The notes under the pieces are model-generated. The model was given only the letters and a program-made list of their open reading frames with translations, was not told the origin of the DNA and searched no databases. Positions 53,069-62,529 of a stretch of 64,000 nt of DNA are shown here, piece by piece. This DNA is from Lacihabitans sp. CCS-44 (GTDB lineage: Bacteria; Bacteroidota; Bacteroidia; Cytophagales; Spirosomataceae). The stretch spans positions 1 through 64,000 of the forward strand of contig NZ_RJUE01000066.1 in assembly GCF_024343735.1 (NCBI RefSeq). The letters run 5' to 3'. Every line of letters begins with the position of its first letter. Positions within the stretch are counted from its first letter, which is position 1. The position numbers were made by a program, and so were the translations under genes.

Positions 53069-54031
53069 CTACCAAGTTCTACCTTTCAGCATTTCTTGGA
53101 TTTGTTCCATAGGAACAGGTAATTTGGCTTTGTTATCGTTAAGCCACTTCGAAAAATCCTTTTCGATTTCGTCTGACCAACGGGTATCTATCTGGCCAGG
53201 TGTATACTTTTGCTCTCTAAGTCGTTGATGACCAAACATATCACGTAACCTTACAATTTCAGATACCTTTACACACTCCTCTACCAAATGCGGCGGAATA
53301 AAAAGCACTCCACCATCTCTACCAAAAACTATGTCACCGGGCATTACAGTAGCGTTTCCTATTCTGGTTGGTGTATTTATACCAATCAGCGTAGTGTTTA
53401 GAGAAGTGGCCGCGTTGTTGAGGTGGTGTGAAGGGTGGTAAGACTTAAAAAACGAAGTAAAACCACCAATTTCCTTCAATCCGTTTATGTCTCGCACTGC
53501 TCCGTTGTACACAATTCCATTTCCAGTTTTGGTATAAATGGAGTTACCAAGATTGTCGCCAATTGTGGGGCCGTCTTCGTAGGCATCAAACTGATCAACG
53601 ACGTAAACGTCTCCTTTTACCAATAAATCTATTGGCCACGAATTTTGTGATTTCACACGACCCTCTTTTTCATGACCTTTATCGTCAATGGCCGTTTGAA
53701 TATCAGGCCTACCCGGGGTAAAAGTTGCGGTTACTGCTCGCCCTACCAGAACCGAATCTGGGTTTATGGTTTGCCAGTTACCTTCATATTGGTGTTTGTA
53801 ATTTTTATTCCGAAGTACCGCCCACACTTCCTCCAAAGTAGATTTTTTTAATCTAACTAAAAGAGCATCAGGAACTTTTGGCCTACCGTCTGGAAAACGC
53901 TCACCTTTCCATTCTCGGGTGAGGTGTAACAAATATTCTTTGGAAATTTGTTGAGAATAACTCGCAAAAGAACCCAAAGAAATCAAACAAATTAAAATTA
54001 TTTTTTGTATCATTTTTTTTAAATTTAACAT
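53069..54031 (-). CDS. Exported RraA-like (HMG aldolase family) protein, copy 1
   Basis: 320 residues. A Sec signal peptide ends at SYSQ. The RraA fold carries GPTIGDNLGNSIY, the catalytic RD in YNGAVRDINGL and PGDIVFGRDGGVLFIPP. Relatives split 4-hydroxy-4-methyl-2-oxoglutarate or act on keto-deoxy sugar acids; an RNase E inhibitor role is unlikely for an exported protein. Start and BASS stop share bases (TAATG), so translation is coupled; a second ATG at 54013 is possible. Paralogue of the gene at 56563. Confidence 0.87.
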   Translation of the reverse strand: MLNLKKMIQKIILICLISLGSFASYSQQISKEYLLHLTREWKGERFPDGRPKVPDALLVRLKKSTLEEVWAVLRNKNYKHQYEGNWQTINPDSVLVGRAVTATFTPGRPDIQTAIDDKGHEKEGRVKSQNSWPIDLLVKGDVYVVDQFDAYEDGPTIGDNLGNSIYTKTGNGIVYNGAVRDINGLKEIGGFTSFFKSYHPSHHLNNAATSLNTTLIGINTPTRIGNATVMPGDIVFGRDGGVLFIPPHLVEECVKVSEIVRLRDMFGHQRLREQKYTPGQIDTRWSDEIEKDFSKWLNDNKAKLPVPMEQIQEMLKGRTW

Positions 54032-54954
54032 TAATCTTTAGTTTTTTTTGAACCCCACCAACTGGCCAAAAGCGACCCAGAAATATTCATCATTGGACCA
54101 AAAATGGCAGAAGCCAAACCTACCGTTGCTAGTTTACCCATTTCGTTGGCCAATGCTGACGCCAAGCCACCGTTTTGCATGCCTACTTCCAAGGCAATTG
54201 CCCTTGCGTCTTTTTCTTTGAGTTTTAAAAGTTTGGCAGCAAAATAACCCAATAAATAACCGCCAATATTGTGAATAAAAACCGCCAAAAGTAATAAAAC
54301 ACCTACCGTTTCAAGTGATTTTTGACCACTCGCTGTAACTATCGTGATGATAAACCCGATACCCACCATCGAAAAATAAGGAAGTATGTTCTTGATTTTG
54401 GCCATGAGTTCCGGCAGAAATTTATTGAGTAATACACCCAAAACCACAGGAAGAATTACAATTTTTGTCATATCCCAGACCATACTTAAAAATTCGATTT
54501 CTATCAGTTCACCCCCTAAGGTCTTCATTAATAATGGCGTAAGAATTGGGGCCAGAAGTGTAGCCAAAGTTGTGATGCATATAGACAAAGCAACGTTTGC
54601 CTTTGCCAACATAGCCATCACGTTTGAAGCCAATCCACTTGGACTACAGCCAATTAGTACAACCCCAGCGGCTATTTCTGCAGGAAAATCGAACAGCTTT
54701 GTTAATCCAAAACCTAGCAATGGCATAATCATAAACTGAGCTACAAGGCCGATAATGACAAGTTTGGGAGTCTTTATGATGGCCACAAAATCTTCGGTTG
54801 TAATGGTGGAACCCATACCCAGCATAATAACCTGCAAAATTGGAATGATGAACTTACTGAATTTAACCCCATTAATTTCAATAAAATAATTTGGGAAGTT
54901 AAAGGCTACTATCACTATCAGAATGATTGATAGAGGATATGCATATTTTTTCAT
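54031..54954 (-). CDS. Bile acid:sodium symporter (BASS) family transporter
   Basis: 307 residues with nine or ten hydrophobic helices. Family motifs are VVLIGCSPSGLASNVMAMLAKANVALS and ALEVGMQNGGLASALA. In bacteria BASS proteins import organic acids, including keto acids such as pyruvate or pantoate, with Na+. Its place between the two dehydratase/RraA modules suggests it imports their acid products across the inner membrane. Confidence 0.9.
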   Translation of the reverse strand: MKKYAYPLSIILIVIVAFNFPNYFIEINGVKFSKFIIPILQVIMLGMGSTITTEDFVAIIKTPKLVIIGLVAQFMIMPLLGFGLTKLFDFPAEIAAGVVLIGCSPSGLASNVMAMLAKANVALSICITTLATLLAPILTPLLMKTLGGELIEIEFLSMVWDMTKIVILPVVLGVLLNKFLPELMAKIKNILPYFSMVGIGFIITIVTASGQKSLETVGVLLLLAVFIHNIGGYLLGYFAAKLLKLKEKDARAIALEVGMQNGGLASALANEMGKLATVGLASAIFGPMMNISGSLLASWWGSKKTKD

Positions 54955-55026
54955 TTAAGGTATTTTTAGAATAAATATAAAGTAAAAAAGACAAACTGTT
55001 GTATGATTTGCCTCATCAGATCCCCT

Positions 55027-56526
55027 TTAGCTCCAAGTACGATCCCAACTATCGACTTTGTCCCACTCAGTGGTAGGAGCGAAATAAAGTTCGCCTGAGG
55101 CCAAGTGTTCTTTTGCTACTTTTTCGTTCATATCAATGCCCAATCCCGGTGTATCGGGTACTTTTACAAAACCATCTTTGTAGATCGGTTTGTCAATGCC
55201 CGTCACTAAATCTTCCCACCAAGGCACGTCAAAACTATGATGCTCAAGAGCCACGAAGTTTTCAGTAGCAGCTGCACAGTGAATATTTGCCATAAAACAC
55301 ACCGGAGTACCAGCAAAATGCATGGCCATAGGTATTCCACGTTCCTCGGCATAGTCACCAATTTTTTTGGTTTCTATCAAACCACCCGAACTCGCCAAAT
55401 CAGGCTGAATCATGTCTACAGCTTTGTTATCAATGAGTTTGACAAATTCTTCTTTCAGATAGATATCTTCGCCGGTCAAAGTTGGTGTGTCTATGGCATC
55501 TGAAATTTGCTTCCACTGGTCGGTGTAAAACCACGGCACCATGTCTTCAAGCCAAGCGAGTTGGAATTTTTCAAGTGCCTTACCCAATCTGATGGCCGTA
55601 TTTACTCCAAAATGGCCGAAATGGTCTGCAGCCAAGGGAATATCGTAACCCACCACCTTGCGGGTTTCATCCACAAAATTGGCCATAATTTCTATGCCTT
55701 TGTTGGTTATTTGAATACCCGTAAATGGATGTTTGGTCATAGAATATCCACGGGCATTACCCTTCTGTGGCCCAGCAGTGCCCCATTGTCTGGTGTAGTC
55801 CATGTTCTGACCGCCAATTACAGTACCCGGATGATTTTTGAGTAGCTCGACCCCAAAGTCCATTTTCAAAAAAGTAAGTCCGAGCTTTTTCCGCTCGTTC
55901 ATTTTTTGAGCAAATGCTATTGGATCGGGTAAAGTTGGGGTGTCCCCATAGATGCGGATGTGGTCACGATATTTGCCTCCGAGCATTTGATAAGCAGGCA
56001 CGCCATAGGCTTTTCCCGCCAAATCCATCAGGGCCATTTCAACCCCACAAACACCACCTGCGGCTCGGCCATGGTTGCCAAATTGTTTGATTTCTTTGAA
56101 AATCATTTCAGGTGTACATGGATTTTTACCCAACAAACGGCTTTTTAAAAATAGGCCGTATTTGGCACTTGCCCCATCACGAATCTCGCCATACCCAGAA
56201 ATACCCTGGTTGGTGTCGATTCTGATAATGGGGCATGTCATGGGTGCCTTTGTAATTACCGCAATTCTAACATCGGTAATTTTCAAGTCGGATGGATTAC
56301 TTGAGCGATTTACTTTTTGGGTTAAAAATTCTATTTCTTTCGAAGGGTTTCCGTCAAACATCATTCCGAGCGATAGTCCGCCTAGGGCTGATTTTCTGAT
56401 AAAATCCCTTCTATTATCTCCTTTGCTTTCAGTATTTTGTTGAATCGGACTCAGACTTTCGGTTTCTTTTGGACCGCTAGGAATTTCACCGTTAAACTTA
56501 AATCTGTCTAAAAAATTCTTTTTCAT
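55027..56526 (-). CDS. Tat-type enolase-superfamily sugar acid dehydratase (MR/MLE), copy 2
   Basis: 499 residues. A long hydrophilic N-terminus precedes a twin-arginine motif (DNRRDFIRKSALGG, about 37-50), so export is likely though the signal is unusually far in. Enzyme motifs are KMD in TFLKMDFGV, metal Asp and His in AADHFGHFG, Glu in WLEDMVP, Glu in TGEDIY, base His in AMHFAGTP. It differs from copy 1 in substrate-pocket residues (DHFGH versus DMHGR), so a different sugar acid is likely. ATTCAACC lies 15 nt before the ATG. Confidence 0.87.
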   Translation of the reverse strand: MKKNFLDRFKFNGEIPSGPKETESLSPIQQNTESKGDNRRDFIRKSALGGLSLGMMFDGNPSKEIEFLTQKVNRSSNPSDLKITDVRIAVITKAPMTCPIIRIDTNQGISGYGEIRDGASAKYGLFLKSRLLGKNPCTPEMIFKEIKQFGNHGRAAGGVCGVEMALMDLAGKAYGVPAYQMLGGKYRDHIRIYGDTPTLPDPIAFAQKMNERKKLGLTFLKMDFGVELLKNHPGTVIGGQNMDYTRQWGTAGPQKGNARGYSMTKHPFTGIQITNKGIEIMANFVDETRKVVGYDIPLAADHFGHFGVNTAIRLGKALEKFQLAWLEDMVPWFYTDQWKQISDAIDTPTLTGEDIYLKEEFVKLIDNKAVDMIQPDLASSGGLIETKKIGDYAEERGIPMAMHFAGTPVCFMANIHCAAATENFVALEHHSFDVPWWEDLVTGIDKPIYKDGFVKVPDTPGLGIDMNEKVAKEHLASGELYFAPTTEWDKVDSWDRTWS

Positions 56527-56541
56527 GTTCTTTATAGTTTT

Positions 56542-56549
56542 GGTTGAAT
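56542..56549 (-). promoter_or_regulatory. ATTCAACC leader motif, dehydratase copy 2
   Basis: ATTCAACC on the minus strand with 15 nt to the ATG at 56526. Confidence 0.5.
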
Positions 56550-56562
56550 AAAATGATAGCGG

Positions 56563-57492
56563 TTACCAATTTCGGTCTTTCATAAACTTATCCAGTTCGG
56601 CTCTGGTCATGGGCAAGAGTTTTGGATTGTCGTTTATCCATTTCAAAAAATCGTCTTTAATTTCTCTAGACCATGCCTGATCTATTTGGCCCGGTGTATA
56701 TTTGCCTTCTTTCAGTCTTTGTATGCCGAACTTATCTCTTAGTGCAATAAACTCTGAGTTGATGATGACTTTTTCGGCCAAATGTGCTGGAATAAATATC
56801 ACACCTTCTCTTTTACCCAATACCAAGTCGCCGGGAAAGACACTTACTCTTCCAATTCTTATTGGGCAATTGATGCAGGTCATAATCATTTCTTTGATAT
56901 ATGATGGGTCGGCACCACGAATAAATCCTACAAATCCGTCAATATTCTCCAGACCTTCGAGGTCTCTAATAGCACCATCGAATACCACTCCTGTTTTAGA
57001 TTTGGCATAAATGGAATTTCCAAGGTTATCACCAATGAGCGTTCCGTCCACAATTTTGCCGTAACCATCGGCCACGTAAACGTCGCCATTTTGTAATAAA
57101 TCTATCGGCCAAGAGTTTGGAGATCCTAGCCTGCCTTCTGCTTTTCCTTTTTCTTTGATGGGATTATCCAAATCGGGCCTTGAGGGCATATATTGTGTGG
57201 TTACTACCCTGCCAGCCAGTACTTTGTCGGGATGAATGATCTGCCAGCCACCTTCAAACTGATTATTGTAGCCTTCGTTTTTCATAGTCCCCCAGGCTTC
57301 TTCAATAGAAATACTGGCCAGTCTTTTCACCAAATCGTCTGATACTTTTGGGCGACCATCGGAGAATCTATCGCCTTTGTATTGTGAAGTAAAAATTAAC
57401 ATTTGGTCTTTAGACCATTGAATGTTTTGACCAAACAAGGTATAGGAGCATAAAAAAAAACTCCAAAAACTAATTTTGAAAAGTAATTTCAT
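56563..57492 (-). CDS. Exported RraA-like (HMG aldolase family) protein, copy 2
   Basis: 309 residues. A Sec signal peptide ends near LFGQ. The domain layout is the same as copy 1: KGDRFSDGRPKVSDDL, GTLIGDNLGNSIY, catalytic RD in FDGAIRDLEGL, PGDLVLGKREGVIFIPAHL and the C-terminal YTPGQIDQAWSREIKDDF. The region after the RraA core, about 60 residues, is shared by both copies. It lies 36 bases before dehydratase copy 2, so the pair recurs in this operon. Confidence 0.87.
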   Translation of the reverse strand: MKLLFKISFWSFFLCSYTLFGQNIQWSKDQMLIFTSQYKGDRFSDGRPKVSDDLVKRLASISIEEAWGTMKNEGYNNQFEGGWQIIHPDKVLAGRVVTTQYMPSRPDLDNPIKEKGKAEGRLGSPNSWPIDLLQNGDVYVADGYGKIVDGTLIGDNLGNSIYAKSKTGVVFDGAIRDLEGLENIDGFVGFIRGADPSYIKEMIMTCINCPIRIGRVSVFPGDLVLGKREGVIFIPAHLAEKVIINSEFIALRDKFGIQRLKEGKYTPGQIDQAWSREIKDDFLKWINDNPKLLPMTRAELDKFMKDRNW

Positions 57493-57507
57493 ACTAAAAT
57501 TTTATAA

Positions 57508-57515
57508 GGTTGAAT
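57508..57515 (-). promoter_or_regulatory. ATTCAACC leader motif, RraA copy 2
   Basis: ATTCAACC on the minus strand with 15 nt to the ATG at 57492, in the same CATTTATTCAACC context as dehydratase copy 1. Confidence 0.5.
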
Positions 57516-57549
57516 AAATGATGGGCTCAGAACACTGCTCCTAAAAAAC

Positions 57550-57581
57550 GAATCTCTTTGGCAGGTTTACCAAAGAGATTC
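57550..57581 (-). terminator. Terminator after susD
   Basis: A 12-bp perfect stem: GAATCTCTTTGG (57550-57561) with CCAAAGAGATTC (57570-57581), followed in the minus-strand sense by GTTTTTTAG. It separates the susCD transcript from the enzyme genes. The A-run on the other side would also allow use from the plus strand. Confidence 0.88.
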
Positions 57582-57595
57582 AAAAAAACTAATTC

Positions 57596-59125
57596 TTATT
57601 TGTCCCACCAAACTTTGGTGTCAAGGTCGTCGGCACCTTGGCGGCCAATGGCTTCTTTTACATTTACACTGTTTACCGATATTTCAGAATTCGGATAAGT
57701 GAGTCTATTGATAAAATTACCCTTGATACCTTTCCCCGGAAATGGATTAGGTGTCAAGACAGGAAATCCACTTCTTCTGAAATTAGCAAATGCCTCTGGG
57801 CCGTTCAAAAACGAAGAAACCCAGTATTGTGTATTTATTTGTTCCAAAGCCTTAGCAGCATCAAAAGTATTGGCCACAAAATAGGCATCAATATCGGCAG
57901 GTGCTACAGCCGAATTGGCATCGTAAGTTGCCAGTTGTTCCATGTGAGCCTTTACACCATTTTTAAACAATGTCTCTACGGATCCAGTTGTCCAACCTCT
58001 TTGTACCGCCTCCGCTAACAAAAGTTGCGTTTGAGAGTACGTTACCAAAAACATCGGAGCGGTTGTTTTTACCATTCTCGTTCTATCTACTTGCGAAAAA
58101 TCATAAAAACTCGCCAAACTAAGGTCTTTTACCGGACCTGAAATTGTACTGTTGTCATAACCGAACGGCATACCAATTTGTACACTAGGATCAGTACTGG
58201 CTTTTGCAGCTACCATGTCTACGCCAGATTTGGCTCCCACATAACGCACAGCTATGGACTTCAACCTAGGGTCTTTGGTGTTCTTTAGATAATTGGCAAA
58301 AGGTGCTGCTATGAAAACGTTGGCTGCCTCAGTAGCGTTTAAAGTAATTCCTATACCATTTGTATAATTGGCATCATGCCTTACTAAGGCGTTGTCGGCA
58401 TTTGAAGTCATTAGTCCACCACTTACAGCTTTTGCTACTATTTGTGCGGCTTGTGTAGGATCAATTTTGCTTAACCTCATTCCAGCTCTCAAAAGAAGTG
58501 AGTTTCCAAACTTCTTCCATTTGGCCACATCACCTCCATAAAGAACATCAGCCGCCTCTATGGTTTTGGAAGCATCAAGTGCCGCTGAGGCCTCGGTTAA
58601 TTCTTTAATAATGCCGGCATATATTGCTTGCTGTGACTCATATTTTGGCAAAACTATTTGATCTGAATACCCTTTTCCGGCTTCTGAATAAGGAACATCT
58701 CCGTAAGAATCTGTCAAAATCATGAAAGCGTAGGATTGCAAAATCCTAGCCATGTTGTACAAATTGCTTCTAGCAGGCAAATCTTTGGTTGCCAACAGCA
58801 CATCTTTGGTGTTTCTCACAACGTTTCGGTAGTATCTTTGCCAGTTTACAACGGTGTTGTCTCTACTGTCTTGGTTAAAGTTTGCACCTGTTAAAACCCC
58901 AGAGTTTGGAGAAACCATCTGTTGTACAATTCCAACTTCATAAAATACCGTTGAGGCCGGAAAAGAGGAATTAACAGTGGCATTGTTCAATATAAATACT
59001 GGATTCAAGGCTGTAGCGGCAGTTTTATTGATGTTCAACTCATCAAAACCCTTGTCGCAAGAGGCAAAGCTGAAGGCTATCAAAGTGAAAACGAAAGACC
59101 ATTTTTTTCTAAATATATTTCTCAT
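57596..59125 (-). CDS. SusD/RagB-like outer-membrane nutrient-binding lipoprotein
   Basis: 509 residues. A lipoprotein signal ends in FSFASC (Cys about 23), followed by the acidic-tolerant DKGFDELNINK start usual for surface-exposed SusD-like proteins. Helical repeats follow; LQSYAFMILTDSYGDVPYSEAGKG is the SusD-like_2 signature. It captures the substrate above its SusC partner. It starts 39 bases after susC. Confidence 0.92.
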   Translation of the reverse strand: MRNIFRKKWSFVFTLIAFSFASCDKGFDELNINKTAATALNPVFILNNATVNSSFPASTVFYEVGIVQQMVSPNSGVLTGANFNQDSRDNTVVNWQRYYRNVVRNTKDVLLATKDLPARSNLYNMARILQSYAFMILTDSYGDVPYSEAGKGYSDQIVLPKYESQQAIYAGIIKELTEASAALDASKTIEAADVLYGGDVAKWKKFGNSLLLRAGMRLSKIDPTQAAQIVAKAVSGGLMTSNADNALVRHDANYTNGIGITLNATEAANVFIAAPFANYLKNTKDPRLKSIAVRYVGAKSGVDMVAAKASTDPSVQIGMPFGYDNSTISGPVKDLSLASFYDFSQVDRTRMVKTTAPMFLVTYSQTQLLLAEAVQRGWTTGSVETLFKNGVKAHMEQLATYDANSAVAPADIDAYFVANTFDAAKALEQINTQYWVSSFLNGPEAFANFRRSGFPVLTPNPFPGKGIKGNFINRLTYPNSEISVNSVNVKEAIGRQGADDLDTKVWWDK

Positions 59126-59164
59126 AATATTTTCTTTTTATGTTTTAAAAAAATCAGTTTGGGA

Positions 59165-62100
59165 TTAGAATTTAACATTTAAATTGAATCCTAAACTTCT
59201 GGTGGTTGGTAAACCTGTTGACTCCATACCTACCAAGTTGTCTGATGAATATCCGAATGATTCTGGATCTATGTTGTCTATCCATTTTTTCAACATCAGC
59301 ACATTATTGGCAACAAAACTGATTTTAGCACCTTGTATAGGGGTGTTTTTTGGAATAAACTTAGAAATATCGTATCCAGCCGTAATCTGACGTAATTTCC
59401 AATAGCCTCCATTAAAAATAACCGGCTCAATCAAAGCACGAGAACGAACTACTGACCAATAATCTTGAACATTGGCTTTCACAGCATTTACCTCGCCTTT
59501 TTCGTTAACGCCCACTGCCGTAATACCATTTGTTGAACGCCCCTCCAAGGTCATTTTATGTAAGCCATGACGAACGGCGTTGAAGTTGGTACCCGAAAGA
59601 ACAGTATTGCCCAGTTTGAAATCTATCAAAGCAGAAACACTGAACCCCTTGTAGTTGAAACTGTTGTTGATACCGCCAACCCACTTTGGCAATGCCGAAC
59701 CGAAAGAAATAAGATCAGTGGTAGGAATCGGAATACCATTGGAACCAAGAATCATTTGCCCTTTATCGTTTCTTTTGAAACCAAACCCGTAGATTTGGCC
59801 CATTTCCTGACCAACAACCTGACGAAGCTCTCCATTAAAAACGTGCGTTCCGACCGTAATTCTTTCCCCTTCTGTGCTGGTTTTCAAGCTCAAAACCTTG
59901 GTGATGTTATAAGAACCGTTTAAATTAACCTCCCATTGAAAATCTTTGGTTTTTACTGGCACCAAAGTTAACAAAGCCTCTACGCCATTGTTTCTGCTGC
60001 TACCACTGTTTATCAATGTGGTGATAAATCCCGACGCATCAGAAATCTGAGCCGACACGATTTGGTCATCTGTGATCTTACGATACACCGCCATATCCAA
60101 AGACACTCTGTTGTTCAAAGTTTTCAGTTCTAAACCTATTTCTGACTCGGCAGTACGCATTGGTATCAAGTTAGCATTTGGCACAACTGTACCCAAAGAC
60201 CCACCAACTGGTTGAGGAATTCCGGCTGGATTATTAAATAAGTTTGAATTTACACCATAAAATAAATTATTGGCATAAGGCCCAACATCGGTGTCACTAC
60301 CCACTTCTGCATAAGCAACCCTAAGTTTTCCAAAATTCAACCAGTTTGGCATATTTTCAAAAGCCTGCGAGAATACAAAACTGCCAGATAGTGAAGGATA
60401 TAAAATACTTCTATTGGCCTTTGAAAGTGTTGAAAACCAATCATTTCTGGCTGTAATATTTAAATACAAAAAGTTTTTATAAGAAAATTCACTCGCTCCA
60501 TAGACTGAATTTACTGCTCTTTCTGAAAGACCATAAATTGGGTCTTTAACTCTTGAATTCATTGCTGTATAAAGTCCACGAACAACAAAATCCTGTGCCA
60601 ATACAGAATTAAGGTCCGATCGACGATACATTTGATTGCCCCCCACATTAAAGTCAATACCGAAATCACCAAAAGTTCGTGTACCTGATAATAAAACGTC
60701 CACATTGGTTTCTCTAAATCTACGAGACTCTTGTGTGTAAGTACCGTTTACAAAACCTGCTGGTGCAAGTGCTAATGAAGCGTGGCCAGTTGGGAAATTG
60801 TTAAAATCTTGATCACGTGACCAAAAATCCTGACCTACACGGCCTTGCAAAAACAACCAAGGCAAGAGGTTATATTTGGCAGAAATATTTCCAAAAACTC
60901 TGTCTCTACGGATGTTCTGAAACTGCTCGGCCAGTACCCAGTAAGGGTTGGTACGGTTTCTAAATCTCGAGTACACGTATTCATCTCCAGCTGCATTGTA
61001 TTTCTTTTCATCCAACAATTCTAAAGGCATAGAGTTGGCCATGTTGTAAATTGACGTTGGAATCGAGTTGTCCTGGTTCGCAATGTTCGGTGGGTTTTTG
61101 TTGTATTCGTTTGAATAGTTGATATTCCCAGCAAAACTCAATTTTTTAGACAAATCATAACTGTAGCCCAAATTGATGGTCTTTCTGTTAAAACTATTGT
61201 TGGGTACTATTCCTTTGCTATCCATGTTCGAAAACGAAAGGTTCATTCCTCCTTTATCTCCACCGGTAGATAAACTCACAGTGTTTGTTAAATTTTGCCC
61301 ATTTCTAAAAAACTTACTGATTCTGTCATACTGAGGCTCGTAAGGCACTGTTACACCGTCAAATAATACTTGGGTCATACCTAGGGCAAATTTCTCTCCA
61401 AAAGACCATTGACCAGAAGTTGGATTGGCAGAAGTCGGTCTAAGGCCATTTTCGCCCTGTCCATATTCATATTGATAATCGGTAAAGTCAAGAGGCGTTT
61501 CGTTGGTGTAGTTCATGTTGTAAGTTACCCCAATTCCTTTACCAGCACCACGGGTTTTTGTAGTTATCATTATTACACCGTCTTTGGCTCTTGAGCCATA
61601 AAGTGCTGCCGCAGTAGCTCCTTTAAGTACCGTCATGCTTTCTATGTCGTCGGGATTAATAGACGAAAGTCCATCACCACCATCTGATGTATTTCCACCG
61701 CCTCTAACACCTATAGAGTTATCAGCCGCCGCATTTCCTGGGTTTGTACCAAAGTTAGTGTTGTCTATTGGCACACCGTTTACCACTATAAGAGGGTTAT
61801 TTTGACCCGAAATAGACGATTGACCACGTATACGGATTTTGGAAGTACCAGCAGGGCCAGTTCCTAAACCCGAAATGTTTACACCGGCTATTTTTCCTTG
61901 AAGCGTGTTCATGAAATTTGGCGAGCGGTTTTCAGTAATAGCAGCGGCATTGACAGTGGTGGTAGCATAACCAAGTTTTTTTGCGTCTTTTTTGATACCC
62001 AGGGCCGTTACAACCACCTCCTCAAGGCTGGAAACATCTTCATCCAAACTCACGTCAACGATAGTTTGACTGCCCACTTTCACTTCTTTGGTACTAAAAC

Positions 62101-62329
62101 CAATATAACTAAAAACCAAAGTAGCTCCAGAGCTAGCATTGACAGAATAATTTCCGTCAGCGTTGGAAGACGTACCCGCATTAGTTCCTTTCACTTGTAC
62201 AGAAACTCCTGGAAGCGATGAACCGTCTCGGCCGCCAGTTACCTTGCCCGAAATTTTCTGAGCCATTGCGAGCGAGGACAGGAGTACTCCCACCGCCATA
62301 AGCAGAATAAAATGTAGTGTTTTTTTCAT
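59165..62329 (-). CDS. SusC/RagA-like TonB-linked outer-membrane transporter
   Basis: 1054 residues. Sec signal peptide (1-23, ending AMAQ), carboxypeptidase-like domain (about 25-100; GKVTGG, FSYIGFSTKEV), plug with IRIRGQSSISGQNNPLIVVNGVPIDN and VLKGATAAALYGSRAKDGVIMITTK, and a large barrel ending in a Phe (LGFNLNVKF). With SusD it imports an oligomeric or acidic sugar substrate across the outer membrane. The adjacent AraC gene is divergent with a 200-bp gap and is the likely regulator. Confidence 0.94.
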   Translation of the reverse strand: MKKTLHFILLMAVGVLLSSLAMAQKISGKVTGGRDGSSLPGVSVQVKGTNAGTSSNADGNYSVNASSGATLVFSYIGFSTKEVKVGSQTIVDVSLDEDVSSLEEVVVTALGIKKDAKKLGYATTTVNAAAITENRSPNFMNTLQGKIAGVNISGLGTGPAGTSKIRIRGQSSISGQNNPLIVVNGVPIDNTNFGTNPGNAAADNSIGVRGGGNTSDGGDGLSSINPDDIESMTVLKGATAAALYGSRAKDGVIMITTKTRGAGKGIGVTYNMNYTNETPLDFTDYQYEYGQGENGLRPTSANPTSGQWSFGEKFALGMTQVLFDGVTVPYEPQYDRISKFFRNGQNLTNTVSLSTGGDKGGMNLSFSNMDSKGIVPNNSFNRKTINLGYSYDLSKKLSFAGNINYSNEYNKNPPNIANQDNSIPTSIYNMANSMPLELLDEKKYNAAGDEYVYSRFRNRTNPYWVLAEQFQNIRRDRVFGNISAKYNLLPWLFLQGRVGQDFWSRDQDFNNFPTGHASLALAPAGFVNGTYTQESRRFRETNVDVLLSGTRTFGDFGIDFNVGGNQMYRRSDLNSVLAQDFVVRGLYTAMNSRVKDPIYGLSERAVNSVYGASEFSYKNFLYLNITARNDWFSTLSKANRSILYPSLSGSFVFSQAFENMPNWLNFGKLRVAYAEVGSDTDVGPYANNLFYGVNSNLFNNPAGIPQPVGGSLGTVVPNANLIPMRTAESEIGLELKTLNNRVSLDMAVYRKITDDQIVSAQISDASGFITTLINSGSSRNNGVEALLTLVPVKTKDFQWEVNLNGSYNITKVLSLKTSTEGERITVGTHVFNGELRQVVGQEMGQIYGFGFKRNDKGQMILGSNGIPIPTTDLISFGSALPKWVGGINNSFNYKGFSVSALIDFKLGNTVLSGTNFNAVRHGLHKMTLEGRSTNGITAVGVNEKGEVNAVKANVQDYWSVVRSRALIEPVIFNGGYWKLRQITAGYDISKFIPKNTPIQGAKISFVANNVLMLKKWIDNIDPESFGYSSDNLVGMESTGLPTTRSLGFNLNVKF

Positions 62330-62529
62330 AAAAAAAGGTTAATTAAATTGAATAAAGGACAGGTTAAAAAAGTATCAGTTTTTTACCATTAGCAAATGTC
62401 CTGTAAACTTTCGTGATAAACTTCCAAATCTCTTCACTGGTGATTATTATAATAATAAATGTATTTTTTTGCACTATTTTTACATAAAATCAAGCTTTGA
62501 GTCCAAAATATTTTTTTTTAAATCAGTAA

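Noticed and set aside
53069-57492. RraA-like proteins as RNase E regulators
   Set aside because: Both have signal peptides and lie in a catabolic operon, so an RNA-degradosome role does not fit.
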